Origin: Cryptomeria japonica
Lineage: Eukaryota; Streptophyta; Pinopsida; Cupressales; Cupressaceae
Assembly (NCBI RefSeq): GCF_030272615.1
Contig: NC_081410.1
Span: forward strand, 191,661,619 to 191,725,618
Length of the DNA stretch: 64,000 bases
Direction: 5' to 3'
This document shows positions 11,060 to 23,292 of the stretch, piece by piece (the first letter of the stretch is position 1; each line of letters begins with the position of its first letter). The notes beneath the pieces are model-generated. The model searched no databases, was not told the DNA's origin, and saw only the letters and a program-made list of their open reading frames with translations. The position numbers and the translations under genes were made by a program.

Positions 11060-12341
11060 TTAGATTACAGTAACATGCAATATTTCAATATATCTACTTC
11101 AGCTCTACAAACAAAGATTGAAAAATTCTTTAATCTTCATAGTCGAATGGCTGAAGTCAAATGCATGAAAATCTGATATGAAAGAATCAACATCAACAAT
11201 TCTAGAGATTAGTGTAGCAATGGTAAACTCTTATTCATAGATGCTACGCTTTTATTGTTGAGTTCTCCACACTATCAATGCATTAAGATGATAATGGAGG
11301 TCTAGCCACTCTAAGGGATGAACTAATAACACTCTAAACCTAGGCATTCCTGCCCATAAATTCATACGACTAACTCCTTTGACACTGTACGACCTTTGGA
11401 ATCAACAATGGAACCCCACATGCTGAAGAATATTGGCACACAACTAACAATCAAATATTCTTTCAACAATAATCTTCAACTTCTGATCTACTAATAAGTA
11501 TTCTCTAAAAGCCTTTCTTAATCTTTCAATGAAGCATTACGTTGACTCCTAGATGAAGCCAATCTAAAAGGAAAGCCCTCGGAAGATCTTTCACAACCTC
11601 AGGTATGCAAATCAATGAGATTTTTCATTCTCAATGATCAAAGAAGTGCACAAACCCTTGGTTTCCTTCTCTAAGAGAGGAGCTCTCCAAACACACAAGT
11701 ATAAAATGATCTAATGATACCTCTTTCATTTCTTTTGGTGCCTTTTATATTCATCTCCAATTAGGTCAATTTCTCTTGAGGCCTTTAAACTCATTAAAAA
11801 TAATTAAAAGCTTTTATAATTTCACTTAAGTCATTTAAATGACCACTTTAACCATAAAGTTATATTATATCATTGTGATGCACTTTAGTAAAAGACTTTT
11901 TAGTCATTAAGTGGCCCCATTCACATAAAGTGGAAATATAACATTATAATTGCACTTTATAATTAATTAGTAATTAAATATTACTTTATTAATAATTAAA
12001 ATAACATAATTGTAGAAATAATCATTATTTCTTGTTTCCATCTGAACCTAAGAGTTAACCATTGTATCCACTGTGCATCCAACTGCCTTACTAAAAAGAG
12101 TAAGGGTCCCTCTTTAACATCCCCTGACTTACTATAGTTAGTAAGTCCCTCTAAACGGACCTAGAAACCTCTGAATGTCAATGTTTCAGAAAATATGAAG
12201 GATCTGGAGAGATAAACACTTACAAATGCCACTTGAAGAGCTCCATAATGCCCAAATTGGACCCTCTAATCCACAACACTAGCCTATGAGGGTCAACTAA
12301 TAGGCTAATCCTTTGAATTTAACGTAAATGGGGACATTACA
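11060..12341 (-). mobile_element. Minus-strand LTR next to a polypurine tract
   Basis: The plus strand reads GGGGACATTACA ending at 12,341, then AATTTGCCCTCCCTAAAATTG. Read on the minus strand this is a PPT (TTTTAGGGAGGGCAAAT) followed by TGTAATGTCCCC, the standard start of a 3' LTR of a Ty3/gypsy-like element. Inside the LTR, minus-strand GAATATAAAAGGCACC near 11,738-11,753 is a plausible TATA box, followed by a long R/U5-like stretch. The low-coordinate end is not defined; about 11,060 is a guess from the fall-off in complexity. The internal part lies at higher coordinates. Confidence 0.6.
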
Positions 12342-14040
12342 ATTTGCCCTCCCTAAAATTGCTTGTCCCCAAGCAATCTCCATTGCAAAGAAACTCCACT
12401 CCTCAGAAGGCCCCAAAGATGAATTATGAAATGTCTAGTGCACAACTCTAGCTAACTCCTGTAGCACTAGCAACCACCACTGGACAACGATATATGGCAT
12501 ACAAACTATTCAACTTATGTGCACAAGAGATGTGCATTGGAAACCACTCGTATACATGTGAACCAAAACTGAAACTATACACATCCACATCATGTACACA
12601 TAACAATACTCATCAACAAACTCTGATTGGAATCCGATTCCCCAGTACACTGTAGAGCATCCAACAACATATTCCTAGATTTCAAATCCAGAATGAAAGT
12701 CTGCCATGTTTGATATCCTCAAACTCACGTTGCACTCTTTTGTTTTCAACTTCATCATGCCAAGAGAGGTGAAGCAATCCAATGGAACCTATCTAATACA
12801 TAGTGCCAAACCTGTCACCACCTAGGTCACAATACAATTTGGACTCACATCCATCTGTCATGCAGAAATAAGAACATCTGGAAATATCCGCAACACAATA
12901 TCTCTCTACAACCTCTTTGAAACTCCCATGTATGTGATAACTAACCAAACCATCATGCCCACTGACACCATAATCACCCTATAACAATATGAAATCTCTG
13001 TGACATAGAAGTAACAAACCCTGTCGGATACATATCATTATGATGGATAACTGATTGTTGTCCTTGCAAATAATTTCCTACAATCAACTGATTCGGGTAC
13101 TTGCAGCCTCTAGTCCCATCTTCTAAAGATGGCAAATCTCCATCCCATAGTGGATGGTATAAGCCCTGATCCGATCCACACCGGTGCATCAACGAATCCT
13201 CTATATGTGGACTAAAAGAGAAGTGATGACCACTCTTCACTATGCACTCAAGGTAAAATGCACCAACCTCCATCAATGGCTGACCGTTATAGTTCTAGTC
13301 AACACACTCCTCATCACTGTCACTACTCTCATCACTAGAATCAAAAGATAGCTCATATCTTCGATCCCGAATGGCTAATTGGGTAGGCACTCTAGCAACC
13401 TAATAGAAAAATTCCTATCATGAAGCAAGTGGAGGTATTCTGATTTCAACGCCTCCAAAGAACGCTTGATAAAGCGCAAATCACAAATATGAACTTACCA
13501 TCCGAGATCCCATAGCGTCTCTCCTAAAACTCTTCTCTCGAAAGTTGGTACTCAATAAATTTATCAGTGCAATCAAAGTGAGATAAGGTTGAATCAACCT
13601 TCTCCTGTAACCTTCAACTGATCTCTCCAATTATGTGGCTCAACAAACTGTCGATCATGATTAGCTGGATGGAATGTAACCTCTAATTTGCTTCTAGGAG
13701 AGGGAAACAAATCCACACAAGAACTGGTCTCCATACTGGATGACTCCCTGCATATTTCTCGTGAGAAAGATGGAGCAATGTTGTGTTCAGTCACACAACT
13801 CTCTGTAGAATCAATCACCTCATCTCACAAGCTATCAACATCCTTCTCTGCATCACCTGACATGGGACTAACCTTAGGAGAACTAAGTGCAACATGTTCT
13901 TCTCTATAACACTTTACCAATGCACTCATCCCATTTGTATCAACTGCACCTATAACTGTGATGGATGTAACCACATCCTCAACCTGCTCACAACCATAAT
14001 CCATGGATATAAGTTCTTATTTTTCACCCCCATCAAATGA
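12342..14040 (-). pseudogene. Internal remnant of the minus-strand LTR element, no pol recognised
   Basis: Minus-strand frames are open at 13,818-13,594 and 13,276-12,974, the latter with MMEVGAFYLECIVKSGHHFS and SLMHRCGSDQGLYHPLWDGD. They are broken by stops elsewhere. I recognise no protease, RT or integrase. The position just upstream of the PPT fits either a spacer with an extra ORF or a non-autonomous element. Function unknown. Confidence 0.4.
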
Positions 14041-14048
14041 CCATTGTA

Positions 14049-14131
14049 AGGTCTTAATTTGGGTTCTAATTGGGAGGACTAGGGTGCCTAGGGCATCCTA
14101 GTCTTGTCAATCAGGACTCAAAATTGGACCT
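14049..14131. repeat. 83-bp near-perfect hairpin
   Basis: The arms pair from AGGTCTTAATTT (14,050) to AAATTGGACCT (ending 14,131). They continue through GGGTTCTAATTG with CAATCAGGACTC, to an inner GACTAGGGTGCC, TAG, GGCATCCTAGTC. That is about 40 bp per arm with a 3-nt loop and a handful of mismatches. It could be a tiny MITE, a fold-back scar, or the stem of a small-RNA precursor. It resembles the modules at 6070-7474 in design, not in sequence. Confidence 0.75.
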
Positions 14132-14483
14132 GTGAGGTTGGATCAAGAGTTGAAAATGCAAATTTAAAGATGGTAGGAGCAACATCAAAGAAAAGATTGA
14201 GCACCGGAGGCCAAAACACCAAGGTGAGGGCTATTCAAGGACAAAATTTTATAGGGATACAATTTATGATGCTAATTTTTTAAAAATAAATCATAAAATA
14301 TGTGTGTTAATAACAACTTGGATCATTCTATTATTTTCATATTTGTAGAATGGTCCATCAAAGATATAAATATATAATTTAGGTACACATTGCCTATAAT
14401 TGGTTTAAGTAAACCATAAATAAAGATGTTTTTGAATTTAAAATTATTAAAGGATTAATCAATTTAGAGAACAAGTATTGAAT
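14132..14483. other. Unassigned AT-rich stretch
   Basis: No ORF, repeat or element part recognised. Confidence 0.4.
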
Positions 14484-14755
14484 TGTGCAACACAAGCCCC
14501 TACAAGATCAAACAACAAAATATAAACACCTTCAACAAACAAGAGCAATACAAGAAAATATTTTATATATTCATCAAAAGAAAATATTATAGAATGAATG
14601 AAACAATGTGAAAAGACTTTCTTTATAGAAAGTGCAAGAGAAACATAATCTAAAAAAATAGGAAACTAAAATTATCTCAAAGAACTAAAGATTAGCTCAA
14701 CTAAGTGAATTAAAGATAAAAAGGCATATGTTATAAAATATAGAATGCACTAACA
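14484..14755 (-). mobile_element. Short (272-bp) minus-strand LTR
   Basis: The segment starts TGTGCAACACAAGCC and ends GAATGCACTAACA, giving TG...CA boundaries. It is followed directly by CCCCACTTAA, which on the minus strand is a PPT (TTAAGTGGGG). Minus-strand TATAAAGAAAGTC (near 14,617-14,629) could be the TATA box. A short LTR of this build suits a Ty1/copia or TRIM-like element. A matching second LTR was not found, so the element is incomplete. Confidence 0.5.
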
Positions 14756-16060
14756 CCCCACTTAAGTGAAATTTAGGGAGATGTTAAAATCATCTAAATG
14801 CATGAAATGCAAAGAATGGGTCCCAACAACTAAAGGCCTAACGAGGTACCCATGTAAAAAAAAGGGAAAATTTGTCATAAGAAGAGTAAAGGAGAAAATC
14901 TCAAAGGGATAAAACTCCTCTCCAATAGAGAGAAAAAAGAATGAAGGAATAAGAAGCCTCCAAAATAATGTCCCAAAAATAATAGGAACATGAAAAAAAT
15001 CCTTTGAACAATGAAGTAGTTGTAGACAACTATCAAGAAAAGAGTGATATAATGTAACTTAATAAAGAACCTAATCCTTTAAAATCAGGATGATGATCGA
15101 GATTAAGAAGACAACAATTTATATGAGTGCACCCAACGATACTATTCGAACAATGATCATATGACAAACAAACAAAAAATGTCTATATGTCAAAGACACA
15201 GATGGAACATCAATCTACATGTGAGTGGACCTAATGACACTACTTAACCATGCGAGAGTACTAGTATTTGACAATATAGGTGCTAATAGTTTGAAGAACT
15301 GATCAACTAAGGATTGGTCGCCTCCACAAAACTGAAAAAAAGAGTGTCTATATGCTAAGTAGGTCACCTTATTAAAGTACTGAAAAAAAGAGTGTCTATA
15401 TGTTAAGTGTTAACTACTACATCTAGGTAGTTAAGAGGAACAAATACTGTGTATCTAGCTCATTCCAAAGTGAAACTAAGGAAGATTATCACCAAGAATA
15501 TAAACCCTCCATAATGATGACAAGGAAGAGGCATGACAAGTCCACTAAAAGTCTGTCACCATGTAAGGAAGACAACGTTCCGCTTTTTGTTGGCCTCTCA
15601 TGGCCTTCCCCACATTCAGGTTTCCTACCCCTCTTCCTGTTCGACATCTCCAACGAAATAAAGACTGCCAAAAAAATATCAATTTGTTGAAGAAGCAATA
15701 ATAGACTATAATGTATAATATATGTTTCATTGGCCCTACGACCTACAATTTAGATGTCTGAGGTCTGAATGTCCCCCTTGAGTCCTAACTACTTGGCACT
15801 GACGGGTCACCACTGAATAAAAATGAACTCAATAATGCAAACAAATATAGATAAATTTAGAATAATATTATAACACTTCAAAAATATGATCGCTCACCTT
15901 TAGGTCATTAGCAGTCAACAACAATGATTTTCCTTGGTCTGAAACTTCGCTATTGATCAGAATTCAAAGCCTAGAACCCACCAGATTGTGTTGAGATAGA
16001 TCTGATCTTTGCATGTATTTATACCAATCCTTATATGGTGAATTCTGTGGGAATTTTATA
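14756..16060. other. Decayed element interior, no coding part recognised
   Basis: Stops occur in all frames. A 29-bp phrase (ctgaaaaaaagagtgtctat...) is repeated near 15,331 and 15,380. A minus-strand frame at 15,698-15,489 holds SNRKRGRKPE, which looks AT-hook-like, but it is 69 residues with no support from context. The region may be the interior of the element whose LTR is at 14,484-14,755. Confidence 0.35.
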
Positions 16061-16102
16061 TGGTATACAAATATTGGGTGAATCCCGCGTAATTATAACA
16101 CG

Positions 16103-16184
16103 ACTTATGTAATTTTCGAGGTGATTATAGGTCGTCCAAATACAACTTATGTAATTTTCGAGGTGATTATAGGTCGTCCAAATA
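16103..16184. repeat. Tandem duplication, 42-bp offset
   Basis: The 40-bp phrase starting ACTTATGTAATTTTCGAGG occurs at 16,103-16,142 and again at 16,145-16,184 without a mismatch, so the duplication looks young against its decayed background. Confidence 0.9.
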
Positions 16185-16285
16185 ATTGGCAAATACAATA
16201 TAGCTGGCAAAAGTTGGGGTGAATGGAGACACGTGTCGGCAAAATGTCGAGTGAATTGGGTCCTCCTGGCTAACAAATCTTCACA

Positions 16286-16555
16286 TGCCTATAGGCGAAT
16301 TACAATCGTCTATTAAGGCAACCTTGGAGAGTGTAGGCGAAAAAAATTAAATTTACCGCGTGTCCACCGTATATTGTATTGGCGAAATCATCGCATAAAA
16401 ATATTTAATTGCATAAAACATATGGCGATCGGGCCGTGACTTTGACGAAAATTGATAATGTTCTGGTGACATGGCCACCCCCAGTTGGTACAAAATATTC
16501 GCCATTTCCTAGGTCGCTGACGTGAAAAATTCGGCATTGGCGAATATTCGCCACT
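16286..16555. repeat. GGCGAA-rich segment with a 16-bp perfect palindrome
   Basis: GGCGAA or GGCGAT cores recur near 16,292, 16,336, 16,380, 16,423 and 16,539, and TTCGCC at about 16,497 and 16,547. The last forms the perfect palindrome TGGCGAATATTCGCCA (16,538-16,553). No ORF. It may be LTR or UTR sequence of an unknown element. Confidence 0.5.
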
Positions 16556-17657
16556 AAAGTAATCTTTGGTGTGAATGGATCCTAAAGGAAGTGAAAAGGA
16601 TTAGTTGATAGCATAATATTTTTAAGTCATTGAAAATATATTAGCCAATAGTCTATGTTCATAAAACATCTATGCAAGTTGAGCTCCAAGAAAACTTAAA
16701 TTTTGGTTATGGCCATTGATTTTATCATACATTAGAAAAAAAGGTGTCACAAAGCCCATAGATTGTAGATGCACAAAAATATCATAATCTAATGGTGTAT
16801 GTTTGATATCTTTAAATTCTTGTTATCTATTTCATTAGGTCTTACATCTATTTTTTTCTCTACTTAATCTATTTTATTAATTATTACATCTGGCATGAAA
16901 GATGGAAGAGTAATAAGGGATGGTTGAGGACCACTATGTTGAGTATAAAATTGTGAATGGGAAGTATGGAGACAAATGAATTTAATGGAAGCTTTGAATT
17001 ACTCTAATGTAACTTTAGAATCCAGATTTCCTTGGGACTATAAGTAGGGCCTTTTATTCATGTAATGACTTAATTTCATGTAGGTTTTTTCTCTCTAGAA
17101 AGGTTGAGTCCATGCAACTATTTCATTCCTACATATATGTCTTTTGATGTGTGGATCTAAGCCTAGAATCCTTTTCCATTTGGTTCATCAATTTGTTGAT
17201 TTTTCTTTAATTTAAATTTGGTAGAAATTGAAAACACCTTTAGAGAGCTATAGATTACTAGGGGACATAATTTCTCTTAGGCCAACCTTAAGAAAATACT
17301 AGTCGTATGGTCATGCTAAGGATCAAAGACATCAAATAATATCTATAAGTGCTCTTATATGATCATGTGGAGTTAGATTTCTTGTAGATGTTCTAATTGA
17401 AGTGTTCTCAAGATGCACCTTCCTTAAATGAAACAACTATTTTAATGATGCTTATGTATGTGAGGATGCGTGATTTGAGTATAGATTTAAAAACCTTTAA
17501 ATACAAGAAGAACAATAAATCAAGTAAATACACCTGTTTGGTCATCCCACAAATACTAGTAAAGTAGGCAAGAATCAACCAAATGTAAATTTAAAATTTT
17601 AAGAGTTAGAGAGATAGAGACATTTATGACACATTTATACAACTTAATTTGCAACAT
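16556..17657. other. Unassigned AT-rich sequence
   Basis: No gene or repeat recognised. This is probably old intergenic sequence that received the insertion at 17,672. Confidence 0.4.
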
Positions 17658-17671
17658 TAGGCTTCACTATT

Positions 17672-19597
17672 ATTTTTTTTATTAGGATAAAGTAGGTTTT
17701 GAAGGGGCCCTGAAACCCTTACAATCTGAGAGCTGCCATCAAAAAATAGACAATATTACATGGCAGTGAACCATAGGTTTTAGAAAGGACCTAAAACCTT
17801 CTGGACTTATGGACGTCCAAATCCCAAAACTAAAAGGCTACCAAAAACATAAACAAAAAAAACACAACAGCCACAACCAACCAAACACCAACCAAGCATC
17901 AAGTGTAAAACATTACAAGCCAGGTTGGTTGAGCCAAATGTTCTAAGTCAATAAACAAAAGACCTCATAAGAAAGAGAACGAGGGTTTATCAGGAACCCT
18001 CAACCAACAAGAAGGGTTTTCCCAGGCTCCCATAACCTGTAACAACATCTCTAGGTCATAATAAACAAAGCCTAAACCTAACCAAAAACAATTACTGGCC
18101 AAGTTAGGCCCTTGAAAACTACCAGTATCCAGCTTGTCCCTAAGAGGAACAAGAGAAATAGGGTTTTTTCGAGCTCCCTCAACCTCAGAGTGGGTTTTAC
18201 AAGGCTCCCACAACTTGAAAGAAAGGGTTTTACAAGGCTCCCACAACTAGTCAAGGCCCAGACAATAACATCACGTCCTAAAGGCACCATATGGGATATA
18301 GGGTTTTGACAAGGCACCCAAAACCTCGTGCAAATAAATCCATGAGGGTTTTGACAAGCTCCCTCAACCATCAACACAAACAACAACAACTTGAAAAGAC
18401 CCTCACCCCAAAACCCATGTAGCCACTCCACCTCCATAGGAGAGAAAAACACCTCAAAAAGAGATCCATGAGAACGGGCAAGAGGAGCAGAAGAAACCCA
18501 CATGGGATTTAGAAAGACTCCCACAACCTTAACTTTGAAGAAGACTAGCACTGAGAACATAGGACCCTCCAAGATCACCACCTCAATAGGGACTAAAGGA
18601 GAGAAAACGACAATAGAGCCAACCTCAATACCAAGCCAACTACAAAATAAGGCATTGGCCTCCCACCAACACCTCCTAGCATCAACTGCAACATCAGTCT
18701 CCACCTCAATAGGAGAAAGGTTATCTCCAATATCGTCCATCTCCACCTCAAAAGAAGATAGGGCCATCTCTATAGGAAGAACTAAAAATAATCAAGGATA
18801 TTGAAAAAGAGGTGACAAGGCTAGTAATAATGAGGCAAACATGGGAACACCAACAACAAGGCAACCAAAGAAATGAACAACTAAAAAATCCCACAGAAAT
18901 GACACCACAAAAAACAACTCAAGATAGGCATGAAAGCACACAGGCAAAGCCTGAGAGGGCGAGAGAGCTCCAAAACAACTCCACCTTCCGCTCATCAACA
19001 CCCACAAAGATTTAATATGAAGGTGCCCATTGTTAATGAAATTGTCGAAGCCACCACGAAAAAGGATGGGAGGCACAAAAGCCAGAAACCCATAGCCTCC
19101 CACACTACCAAAGAAAGCCACACAAGCCACAAAGGACGAGAAGGCTATGAAGAAGCTGACAACAACAACGACACCCATGAAACCCAAAGTTGAGTAGAAC
19201 AAAACCACCACAGGCTCAAACCGCATGCCAAAACCCATAGTGGCAGCTGCATAACAACCCTCATAAACTTGCAAACCATCCGTAAGATCATCATCCGCAA
19301 CACATGAAGAGGGCATTGACAGAAAAAAATTATATAACAAGCCACAAGGGAGAGCAGTACGAGAAGATGTCGCCGCCCCATACACACCCCTACACACAAA
19401 ACACCACACTGATCCAAAAAAATCCTAGCCCACTGGCCAGGACAAGGAACTAGGGCCAATGAAAAGCCCCCTCCAACCATCCTCATCGCCATCTAGGTAG
19501 TCTTCGCCTCCATCAACGCCTCCTCCTACAGAAACCCTAACACTGCACTTCCTTCACTCCTTTCGTACTCCATTATTGGTTTTTGTGGAGGGTTGGA
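17672..19597 (-). mobile_element. 1.9-kb non-LTR retroposon, minus strand, 14-bp TSD
   Basis: TAGGCTTCACTATT occurs at 17,658-17,671 and again at 19,598-19,611, exactly bounding the segment. A T-rich run at the left end (17,671-17,685) is the antisense of an A-rich tail, so transcription ran right to left. On the minus strand the head holds GGGTTTCTGTAGGAGGAGGC (about 19,523-19,542). Frames are open at 19,492-19,145, 19,409-18,792 and 18,767-18,078, but they are hydrophobic and Cys/Trp-rich, and I recognise no RT or endonuclease. The right half carries repeated GGGTTTTRACAAGGCTCCC-like phrases (17,978-18,370). It is best read as a non-autonomous or strongly truncated LINE relative. Confidence 0.75.
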
Positions 19598-19773
19598 TAG
19601 GCTTCACTATTGTGTTACTAAGTACTACTTTAGAACAATAATAGAATGTGCAAGATGTTACCACTATTATCATGAGGTCAAATGAAGTTATGTAACTTCT
19701 TCAAATAAAAAATATGAAAGAAGAGGCAAAGAGAATATAAAGAAGAGGCAACGACCAACAAGTAGATACTAAA

Positions 19774-20729
19774 GAAGACTCCTAAAAATAAGGAGGTGGG
19801 CACTAAGGACCGATCGCCTCTCATGACTGAGTCAAAGGATAAGGGCCTGATGGGGGAGGATACAGCCACGAAAGAAGCTCAGAGCTTTGATGTCAGGGAG
19901 GTTGGTCTGGAAGTTAATCTTGATACCATTGGTGATAAGAACTAGGAAGAGTATCACCTGGATATTGATCTTTGCATCAATAATGGCATGGATAGCTTCA
20001 AACAGGTGCTCCTTTGGATGCATAAGGAGATTGCAAGCATTAAAACCAAGCAGGCCCGGGAAGTAGGGAAAATCGAGACCTTACAAGCTTTAGGCTTGGG
20101 AAAGTTCAATTCCCTCCCTGATTGTCTTAGTGAGCTCACCAAAGCTATTGGTAACATAGAGGAGATTATCAACGCTAATCGCAACAACTTTCTTAGCCCA
20201 GAAAACAGAGCAAGTGCCACTGAAAAGAGACTTGATGGAGTTAAGAACACGCTCAAAAAAATAGGTGAGAAAATCCATAAGATTCTTAAGGCTGCCTTAG
20301 CCAACATGAAATCCCTCATCAGCAAGATGGAGAACTACCAAGGGGATAAGGCAACGGGGGACATTATTGATGTTAAGGATGACACCCTAGATGATAAGGA
20401 TATAGGGCTTGGGAGAAGAATGAGAGCGAGCACTAAAAAGATGCAAAGCCACAACAAGGAAATCGAGGATATAAGGCGGGCAACTGACAACATGGAACAA
20501 CTAGAGTTGGAAGCGGCAGAAATGCTTTAGAAATTAACCTAATCCTGGGATTCTGACGGTCTTTTTTGGTCTTTGATCTGTTGTCTCTTGTTTGCTGGCG
20601 TTTTGTTCGTCAACTATCTTTCCTTAGTTTGCTGTCTTTTTGTTTTTTTGTGCTTTAATGTAAATCTTTTGATCTTCTGGTTGTAATGGGCTTCAGGGGC
20701 CCATCAAAACTTGTTTTCCCATATTAAAA
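19774..20729 (+). mobile_element. LINE-type insertion with 17-bp TSD (one mismatch)
   Basis: AACAAGTAGATACTAAA (19,757-19,773) and AACAAGTAGATGCTAAA (20,730-20,746) bound a 956-bp insertion. The segment ends in a T/G-rich 3' UTR (20,532-20,715) and a short A-rich tail. It contains the coiled-coil ORF described separately. The insertion sits just right of the 17,672-19,597 retroposon, but the two have separate target duplications and are independent. Confidence 0.82.
19988..20530 (+). CDS. Coiled-coil ORF at the 3' end of a LINE insertion
   Basis: This is an uninterrupted 180-residue frame, the clearest short ORF in this part of the window. The protein is Lys/Glu-rich and helical (KQAREVGKIETLQ, RASATEKRLDGVKNTLKKIG, ILKAALANMKSLISKMENYQ), then acidic (DIIDVKDDTLDDKDIG). 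It ends with a basic RRMRASTKKMQ followed by another helix (EIEDIRRATDNMEQLELEA). The same frame extends upstream past a TAG near 19,945 to about 19,780, so the original ORF was longer and is 5'-truncated. It resembles the last ORF of the insertion at 44,428-48,020 in having a coiled coil followed by a T/G-rich UTR. It may be a nucleic-acid chaperone (ORF1-like), but no RNA-binding motif is visible. Confidence 0.5.
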   Translation: MDSFKQVLLWMHKEIASIKTKQAREVGKIETLQALGLGKFNSLPDCLSELTKAIGNIEEIINANRNNFLSPENRASATEKRLDGVKNTLKKIGEKIHKILKAALANMKSLISKMENYQGDKATGDIIDVKDDTLDDKDIGLGRRMRASTKKMQSHNKEIEDIRRATDNMEQLELEAAEML

Positions 20730-20781
20730 AACAAGTAGATGCTAAACAAATAATTATAGTATATATAAAAATTAATTTGAG

Positions 20782-21822
20782 ACCAAGTTAACAAAATAAA
20801 TGTTTTGTGATTAGTATATAATTTTATTATATATAACCTTTACAATATTGAGTATTTTTTTATGTACCATAACTAATGTTTCCTTTTTAAAATCAAAGAA
20901 GAATATAGCAATTATAGACATAATTTTAAATAGTAATCAATCTACAATTAATAGATTAAATTTCAAAAAATTTAAGATTATTGAAAGTTTCTTGATAAAA
21001 TCAATTATTGACTTTTTACATTTAAAAATAAATAAACCTAAGTCTTGTACAATTACTAATAATAAAGTGATAAAATTAGTAATTATATAATGATGATAAT
21101 GGCAAATTTTTTCTCTATTCAAACCACAAGCATTTCCTTATAAAATGAAAAAAGACGTGGAGACAAAGATGGGAAGAAGTATGTGGTCTAAATTTAAAAA
21201 GAATCTTTTACAAGTTCTACAATTATTGTTGAATTTGTCACCATTTTTTAAGGTGCTATTTACATTTTAATAATAAGAAGCTTATCTTCTTCTATGATTA
21301 TTAATAATAGGAAGACATTTTAAATAAAACAAAATAACTAACCAAAAGATTCTTTCTTTCGAAGGACCCCATACTTCCCCTTAAAGAATATGTAGAAGAC
21401 AAAAAGATTCCTTGTTACAAATGGACTCCCAAAAATGTCTCAACATTATCAGCGTTCACTCCGCACACTATTTCTCTCTCGGAATCCTAGTATTCCAGAG
21501 CATTTGCTTGATCATGTGAGAGTGACTTTAGCCGCACTGCCATCTCTGCCTTGCCGAGATGTGTTGGGAACCTAAAACTTCTTGAAGTAGGTTCATGTGG
21601 AATATAATTGTGAACATAATTAAGACCATATTAACAAAATATATGTTTTATGATTAGTATATAGCTTTATTATATAACCTTTACAATATAGAATATTTTT
21701 TTATGTCATAAGTAATGTTTCCTCTTAAAATCAAAGAAGAATATAACAATTATATACATAATTATAAATAATAATCAATCGATAATTAATAGATTAAATT
21801 TTTAATAAATTTGAGATTATTA
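20782..21822. repeat. About 200-bp direct duplication (20,782-20,983 and 21,620-21,822)
   Basis: Both copies run from GACCAAGTTAACAAAATA / GACCATATTAACAAAATA through AGAATATAGCAATTATA to AAGATTATT with about 85-90% identity by eye. The next bases of copy 1 (GAAAGTTTCTTGATAAAATC) reappear only at about 22,151, so copy 2 was split by a roughly 330-bp insertion (21,823-22,150). Confidence 0.75.
21145..21370 (+). repeat. Second copy of the resistance-gene upstream region, without the gene
   Basis: This stretch (AGACGTGGAGACAAAG ... AATCTTTTACAAGTTCTAC ... GGTGCTATTTACATTTTAATAATA ... AGGAAGACATTTTAAATAAA) matches the upstream region of the TIR-NBS-LRR copy at 29,020-29,215 in the same orientation, with substitutions. 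No TIR exon follows it: the next 800 bp are AT-rich and repetitive. It shows that the gene's 5' flank was once duplicated with the surrounding repeats. Confidence 0.75.
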
Positions 21823-22208
21823 TGTCGAGAGGCATCTACAATGGCATCAAAATGTCCGTAAACAAAAATCCATTTTAGAAACAATTTGACATGCAAATAA
21901 CAGGTAAATGAATGAAATATGTCATGTTTCAGTTTTTGTGGAGATGTTATTTTATTACTCCAAAGAAAATAGAACCCTCGCCACTTGTCTCGAGCTAGAT
22001 TCATAGTTTTTTGCATGCAAGACTTTAATGGATTTGTATTCTTGATGTTTAGTATTTTAGAAGAACATTTTTTATTACAGATTATTCTCTTCTATAAGAT
22101 ATCTCCGAACATATTTTACATATATTTTTTTAATATAAATATACTAGTTTAAAGTTTCTTGGAAAAATCAAACATTGACTTGACATTTAATGCCATGCCT
22201 TCTCCATG

Positions 22209-23292
22209 GGCAATGGCTATGTAGCGGACAAAACGACCCGCCTCATGCCATGCCTTCCCTTCATCCCATACCATCCCATATCGGTTCAGTTGGAACGCTT
22301 TCCAAGGTACCTTGCTCTGGAGTGAATCAGACCGGATATTTAATTTATATTAATATGTTTCTTTATTCGTTCTTTTTTTCAACTAAAATAATTTATATTA
22401 ATATATTTCTTTATAATTTTTGTTTATTATGTTTTTAATTATAATAATAAAATAATAAATTAATAATTAAATATATATTTAATTTATAAATAAATAGTTA
22501 TATGTTTGCATTTTTTAATTTTTATTATTAATCTTTAATGTTTTAATTTATATTGTTTTAAGTTTTACTAGTTTAACTTCTTTTAAAATTTTATTTTTAT
22601 TGTTTATGTTTTGTATGTTTTATTTATTTTTTCTTTTAATGTTTTATTTTAATAATAAGTTATATATTTAAATTTTTTATTTTTATTTATTTTAATATAA
22701 TTGTATTATAATATATAATTATGTGATTTTAACATATATGTAAATTTTAATAGTATTATTTTTTAACTTTTTCAAATGCATTAGGTAAATAATAGTTTAA
22801 TTTTTTAATTATATATTTATTTTTAAATAATAAATTTAATTTAAAAATAAAAGTAAAAAAGTTATAATTAAGTAAAAATCTGTGTAGCTAAATTTAACAT
22901 ATATATTAAAAAAATTATTAATATATCAAAAATATTTGTAAGTTAATATTTTTAACTAAGTAACTTAGTTATTTTTATTTTTACTTTTAATAAATTTTTT
23001 TGATATTTTTTAACTTGTTTGATAATATTTTTTAACTTAAATATGTATAACTTAGTTAAAAATGTTTCAGTTAAAAATAAACTATTATTTACCTATTTAT
23101 ATGTATGTAAAAAATTAAGAAACATATTAATATAAATTAAATATCCCGTCTGATTCACTCATAGCAAGGTGCCTTGGAAAGCGTTCCAACTGAGGCTGTA
23201 CGTCCGTGCAGCAGGACCGATATGGGATAGTATGGGATGAAGGGAAGGCATGGCATGAGGCGGGCCGTTTTGTCCGCTGCATAGCCATTGCC
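22209..23292. mobile_element. Fold-back element with ~150-175-bp terminal inverted repeats
   Basis: The left arm (22,209-22,360) begins GGCAATGGCTATGTAGCGGA, passes CATGCCATGCCTTCCCTTC and TTGGAACGCTTTCCAAGG, and ends in TTAATTTATATTAATATG. Its reverse complement occupies 23,118-23,292, with a 22-bp extra block near 23,195-23,218 in the right arm. The 760-bp interior is nearly all A/T with no ORF. It is MITE- or fold-back-like. I see no definite TSD. The GC-rich tip also occurs at 28,640-28,686. Confidence 0.8.

Noticed and set aside
12974-13276. Host gene on the minus strand
   Set aside because: The frame is short, its upstream continuation is broken, and it lies directly behind a PPT/LTR, so TE interior is the simpler reading.
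18078-18767. 229-codon minus-strand ORF as a membrane protein gene
   Set aside because: It lies inside a TSD-bounded retroposon, is made partly of repeated words, and has no known domain.
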